Below, in pieces: positions 61,789 to 64,000 of a DNA stretch of 64,000 nucleotides. A model generated the notes under the pieces. The model ran no database searches. It was given only the letters and a program-made list of their open reading frames with translations, and was not told the origin of the DNA. The stretch's first letter is position 1. The number at the start of each line of letters is the position of its first letter. The stretch is taken from assembly GCF_036023875.1 (NCBI RefSeq), contig NZ_CP107931.1, positions 2,480,001 through 2,544,000 on the forward strand. Reading direction: 5' to 3'. The position numbers and the translations under genes are program-made. The stretch is from Mycobacterium sp. NBC_00419. GTDB taxonomy: Bacteria > Actinomycetota > Actinomycetes > Mycobacteriales > Mycobacteriaceae.

Positions 61789-63288
61789 ATGGCTGACGAC
61801 GCGGCGATCATCGACCCCTTGATGCACGGCCTGCGCTCCAAAGGCCTCAAGAAGGGCTCGGTGTCCTTGGTCGGCGCGGTGGCGATCGGCCTGGCTGCCA
61901 CCGCACCGGCCTACTCGCTGACCGGGGCGCTGGGTCACGGGGCGGCGGAGTCGGGCTACCAGCTGCCGATCGTGTTCATCATCGCGGTCATCCCGATGTA
62001 CTTCGTCGCCGTGGCCTACAAGCACCTCACCGACGCTGCCCCGGACGCGGGCACCGTGTTCACCTGGGGATCCAAGGCGATCGCGCCACACATCGGCTGG
62101 ATCGGCGGCTATGCGCTGGTGCTCTCCAGCATTCTCGCCGGCGTCGGTGCGGCGGGAATTCTGGTCAATGCCACCGCAGTCGTGCTCGGCCTCGACGATC
62201 CGCCGTCCTGGTTCAACGTGCTGGTGGCCGCGGTGTTCATTCTGACGACTACCTGGCTGGTGGCGCGCGGCGCCGAGGAGTCGTCGCGGACCACGCTGAT
62301 CCTGACCATCGTGCAGTACGGCGGGCTGGCCGTGTTCGCGGGCATCATGGTGATCGCCGCGTTCCGTGGCCACCAGAGCCCGACCGCCGAGGCGTTCTCC
62401 CTCGAGTGGTTCAACCCCTTCGCCATCGAGAGCCCCGGGGCGCTGCTGGGCGGATTCCTGGTCGCCATTTTCATCTTCTGGGGCTTCGACGCCTCACTGG
62501 CGATGTCCGAGGAGACCACCGGCACCCCCGAGCAGGCCGGCCGCAGCGGCGTGACGGCCATCATCATCACCGTCGTCACCTACGTCGTATTCAGCGTCGC
62601 CGCACTGGCTTTCGCAGGTATCGACGAAACCAGCCCGACCAGCCTGACCAATCCCACCAACATCGACGACGTCTTCACCACGCTGGCCGGTCAGGCCATC
62701 GGCACCCGGGGCGCGGTGATCGCCGCGCTGATCGTCGGCATCTCGGCGTTCTCGGCCACGATGTCCACGGTGATGCCGACCGCCCGCGGGGTGCTGTCGA
62801 TGGCCACGTACAAAGCGCTGCCGAACCGGTTCGCCTCGGTCGACGAGGTGAGCCAGACGCCGAAGTTCGCCACCTGGGTGATCGGCCTGACCAGTCTGGC
62901 GATCTACGGGGGCCTCACCCTGGTCAGCGAATCCATCGTGGAGGATTCGGTCTACAGCGTCGGCATCGCCATCATGACCTACTACTCGGTGGTCGCGGTG
63001 TCCTCGGTGGTGTACTTCTGGCGCACCGCATTTCGGTCGGTGAAGACCGCGCTGGAGCAGGTCATCCTGCCGGGTATCGGGGCCCTGATCCTCATCCCGG
63101 TGGGCATCACCGAGGCCTATCACATGGTCGACCCCGAGTACGGCTCCGGCGGCTCGGTCGCCGGTATCGGCACGGTGTTCGTCGTCGGCGTACTCAGCCT
63201 GGCATTCGGGGTGGTGCTGATGATCCTGTGGAACATCAAGGCGCCGGCCTTCTTCCGCGGCGAGACACTGCCCACCGAGCGAACCTGA
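61789..63288 (+). CDS. APC superfamily amino acid permease
   Basis: A 499-residue polytopic protein with 12 hydrophobic segments and the APC pattern in the first (GAVAIGLAATAPAYSLTGALG). The substrate is unknown. It begins 48 bases after embB on the same strand, so some read-through is likely, but there is no functional link to arabinan synthesis visible. Confidence 0.86.
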   Translation: MADDAAIIDPLMHGLRSKGLKKGSVSLVGAVAIGLAATAPAYSLTGALGHGAAESGYQLPIVFIIAVIPMYFVAVAYKHLTDAAPDAGTVFTWGSKAIAPHIGWIGGYALVLSSILAGVGAAGILVNATAVVLGLDDPPSWFNVLVAAVFILTTTWLVARGAEESSRTTLILTIVQYGGLAVFAGIMVIAAFRGHQSPTAEAFSLEWFNPFAIESPGALLGGFLVAIFIFWGFDASLAMSEETTGTPEQAGRSGVTAIIITVVTYVVFSVAALAFAGIDETSPTSLTNPTNIDDVFTTLAGQAIGTRGAVIAALIVGISAFSATMSTVMPTARGVLSMATYKALPNRFASVDEVSQTPKFATWVIGLTSLAIYGGLTLVSESIVEDSVYSVGIAIMTYYSVVAVSSVVYFWRTAFRSVKTALEQVILPGIGALILIPVGITEAYHMVDPEYGSGGSVAGIGTVFVVGVLSLAFGVVLMILWNIKAPAFFRGETLPTERT

Positions 63289-63432
63289 CGCAGGCGTCAG
63301 ATACGTTGTCTGCGGACCGTTTTCGACCTGTTACCCAATGCCCAGTGTGGGCCTAACCTCGACACAGCTCGCGCCAATCGGTCATCCATACCGTTGAGAT
63401 CGCAAACACAACCGACTTAATCGGAGTAAGCG

Positions 63433-63741
63433 ATGAATCTCAAGCGCATGGTGTCCACCGCGACCGCGGCGACCGCTATCGGTGCAGCCGGCCTGTTCGG
63501 GCTGGGCGTCGGCACCGCCAGTGCAGACCCCGGCCAGCCCTGTGGCGGGCCGAATCCGGCTGCCTGCCAACAGGGTCCGGGCGGACCGGGCGGACCTGGC
63601 GGGCCGGGCGGACCGGGCATCAATCAGGCTCGCCAGGATCATCAGCCGTTCAACTACAACGGGCAGTGGGTACAGCCGATGCCCGCAGGCAATGGCCACG
63701 GCTGGGGCTTCTGGTTCCTCGGCCAGTGGATCGGCCTGTAA
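63433..63741 (+). CDS. Small secreted Gly/Pro-rich protein, hypothetical
   Basis: A 102-residue protein with a signal peptide (STATAATAIGAAGLFGLGVGTASA, cleavage after ASA). The mature part has two cysteines close together (PCGGPNPAAC), a collagen-like run of GPG triplets, and a C-terminus rich in Trp and Gly (WGFWFLGQWIGL). Similar small secreted proteins occur in mycobacteria; no function is known. GGAG lies ten bases before the ATG. The 144 bases upstream hold no other gene. Confidence 0.75.
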   Translation: MNLKRMVSTATAATAIGAAGLFGLGVGTASADPGQPCGGPNPAACQQGPGGPGGPGGPGGPGINQARQDHQPFNYNGQWVQPMPAGNGHGWGFWFLGQWIGL

Positions 63742-64000
63742 TCACCCGGCCGGTGACTGCCGATCGCGGAGCAGCTGCTCAGGTTGCAGCGACCACACCG
63801 TGTTCGGCGCACCCGGTTCGGCGTGCGCGCAGTAGGCAGCCGCACCCGTCTCACTGACGGCCGCCGCCCCCATCACCGCGCAATTGGCGCCGATCACCAC
63901 GATCGGCAGATCCATTCGGCTCGAGACGGCCGGTGGCGGGGGCGGTGCCGCCGCGGGTGACTGAGTGGTCGCCGTGGTGTGCACGCCGCGGTGACCGAAC
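63742..64000 (-). CDS. C-terminal part of an unidentified gene extending past the window
   Basis: The minus-strand frame is open to the window edge. The visible 85 residues have a Pro/Ala-rich linker (TTATTQSPAAAPPPPPAVSS) followed by a small domain with two cysteines (VVIGANCAVMGAAAVSETGAAAYCAH) and TVWSLQPEQLL. This looks like the exported C-terminal part of a larger protein, possibly a Ser/Thr kinase or lipoprotein, but too little is seen for a call. A GTG at 63984 could also start a short protein. Confidence 0.5.
   Translation of the reverse strand, partial: FGHRGVHTTATTQSPAAAPPPPPAVSSRMDLPIVVIGANCAVMGAAAVSETGAAAYCAHAEPGAPNTVWSLQPEQLLRDRQSPAG

Noticed and set aside
63560..63630. GPG triplet run as a CRISPR-like or tandem DNA repeat
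   Set aside because: The short GC-rich repeats are explained by a coding Gly/Pro run in the secreted protein; no spacers are present.

Overview
The window is high-GC actinobacterial DNA and almost certainly comes from a mycobacterium (Mycolicibacterium-like). The reasons are a complete arabinogalactan cluster in the order Rv3778c-type to embB of M. tuberculosis (wzt, glfT1, wzm, a GtrA protein, dprE1, dprE2, aftA, embC, embA, embB), a PafE/Bpa gene, a WhiB gene, a 13E12-type HNH gene with a mycobacterial SOS box, and many GTG starts with a -10 hexamer 6-8 nt upstream, as in leaderless transcripts. Gene names based on M. tuberculosis are from memory of synteny and sequence; no search was run.

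Layout. 1-3.9 kb: an acyl-CoA catabolic run (APH-type phosphotransferase, SDR, acyl-CoA dehydrogenase, TetR, quinone reductase). 3.9-8.8 kb: an alkylsulfatase-type metallo-beta-lactamase, an APC permease and a SulP transporter. 8.8-16.1 kb, minus strand: a five-gene run made of a two-component system (TcrX/TcrY-like), two GT39-type GT-C glycosyltransferases and a fused GT2-GtrA protein, which looks like an envelope glycosylation cassette. 16.2-21.4 kb: membrane proteins, a ThrE-type exporter, then a second phosphotransferase/acyl-CoA dehydrogenase/SDR module. 21.5-24.6 kb: small membrane and secreted proteins, tRNA-Arg(ACG), tRNA-Ser(GCT), hisC2 and a DinB-like protein.

24.6-29.0 kb is the most distinctive region. 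It has a Family 2A encapsulin shell gene overlapping a cysteine desulfurase cargo gene with a ~222-residue disordered extension. Divergent from them is a cytosolic thioester-domain-like protein that lacks the thioester cysteine. Across these three proteins (1360 residues) the only cysteine is the catalytic one of the desulfurase, and the cargo extension carries APRG motifs at an exact 57-residue period.

29.0-38.4 kb: DUF1684, LLM flavin enzyme, WhiB, GCS2 ligase, APC permease, crotonase, tRNA-Ser(TGA), a divergent MarR/quinone reductase pair with palindromic operators, and a class V aminotransferase-like protein lacking the PLP lysine. 38.5-43.6 kb: a GT-C-like membrane protein, pafE, and galactan export and priming genes. 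43.7-47.4 kb: an insertion of non-core genes (SOS-linked HNH protein, frameshifted secreted protein, PPOX-like and HD proteins). 47.5-61.7 kb: GtrA, decaprenylphosphoryl-arabinose synthesis (DprE1/DprE2) and arabinosyltransferases AftA, EmbC, EmbA, EmbB. 61.8-64 kb: an APC permease, a Gly/Pro-rich secreted protein and a partial gene.

No CRISPR array, insertion sequence, integrase or rRNA was seen. No stretch longer than about 300 bases is without a gene; the longest is the 288-base divergent region before the encapsulin gene.
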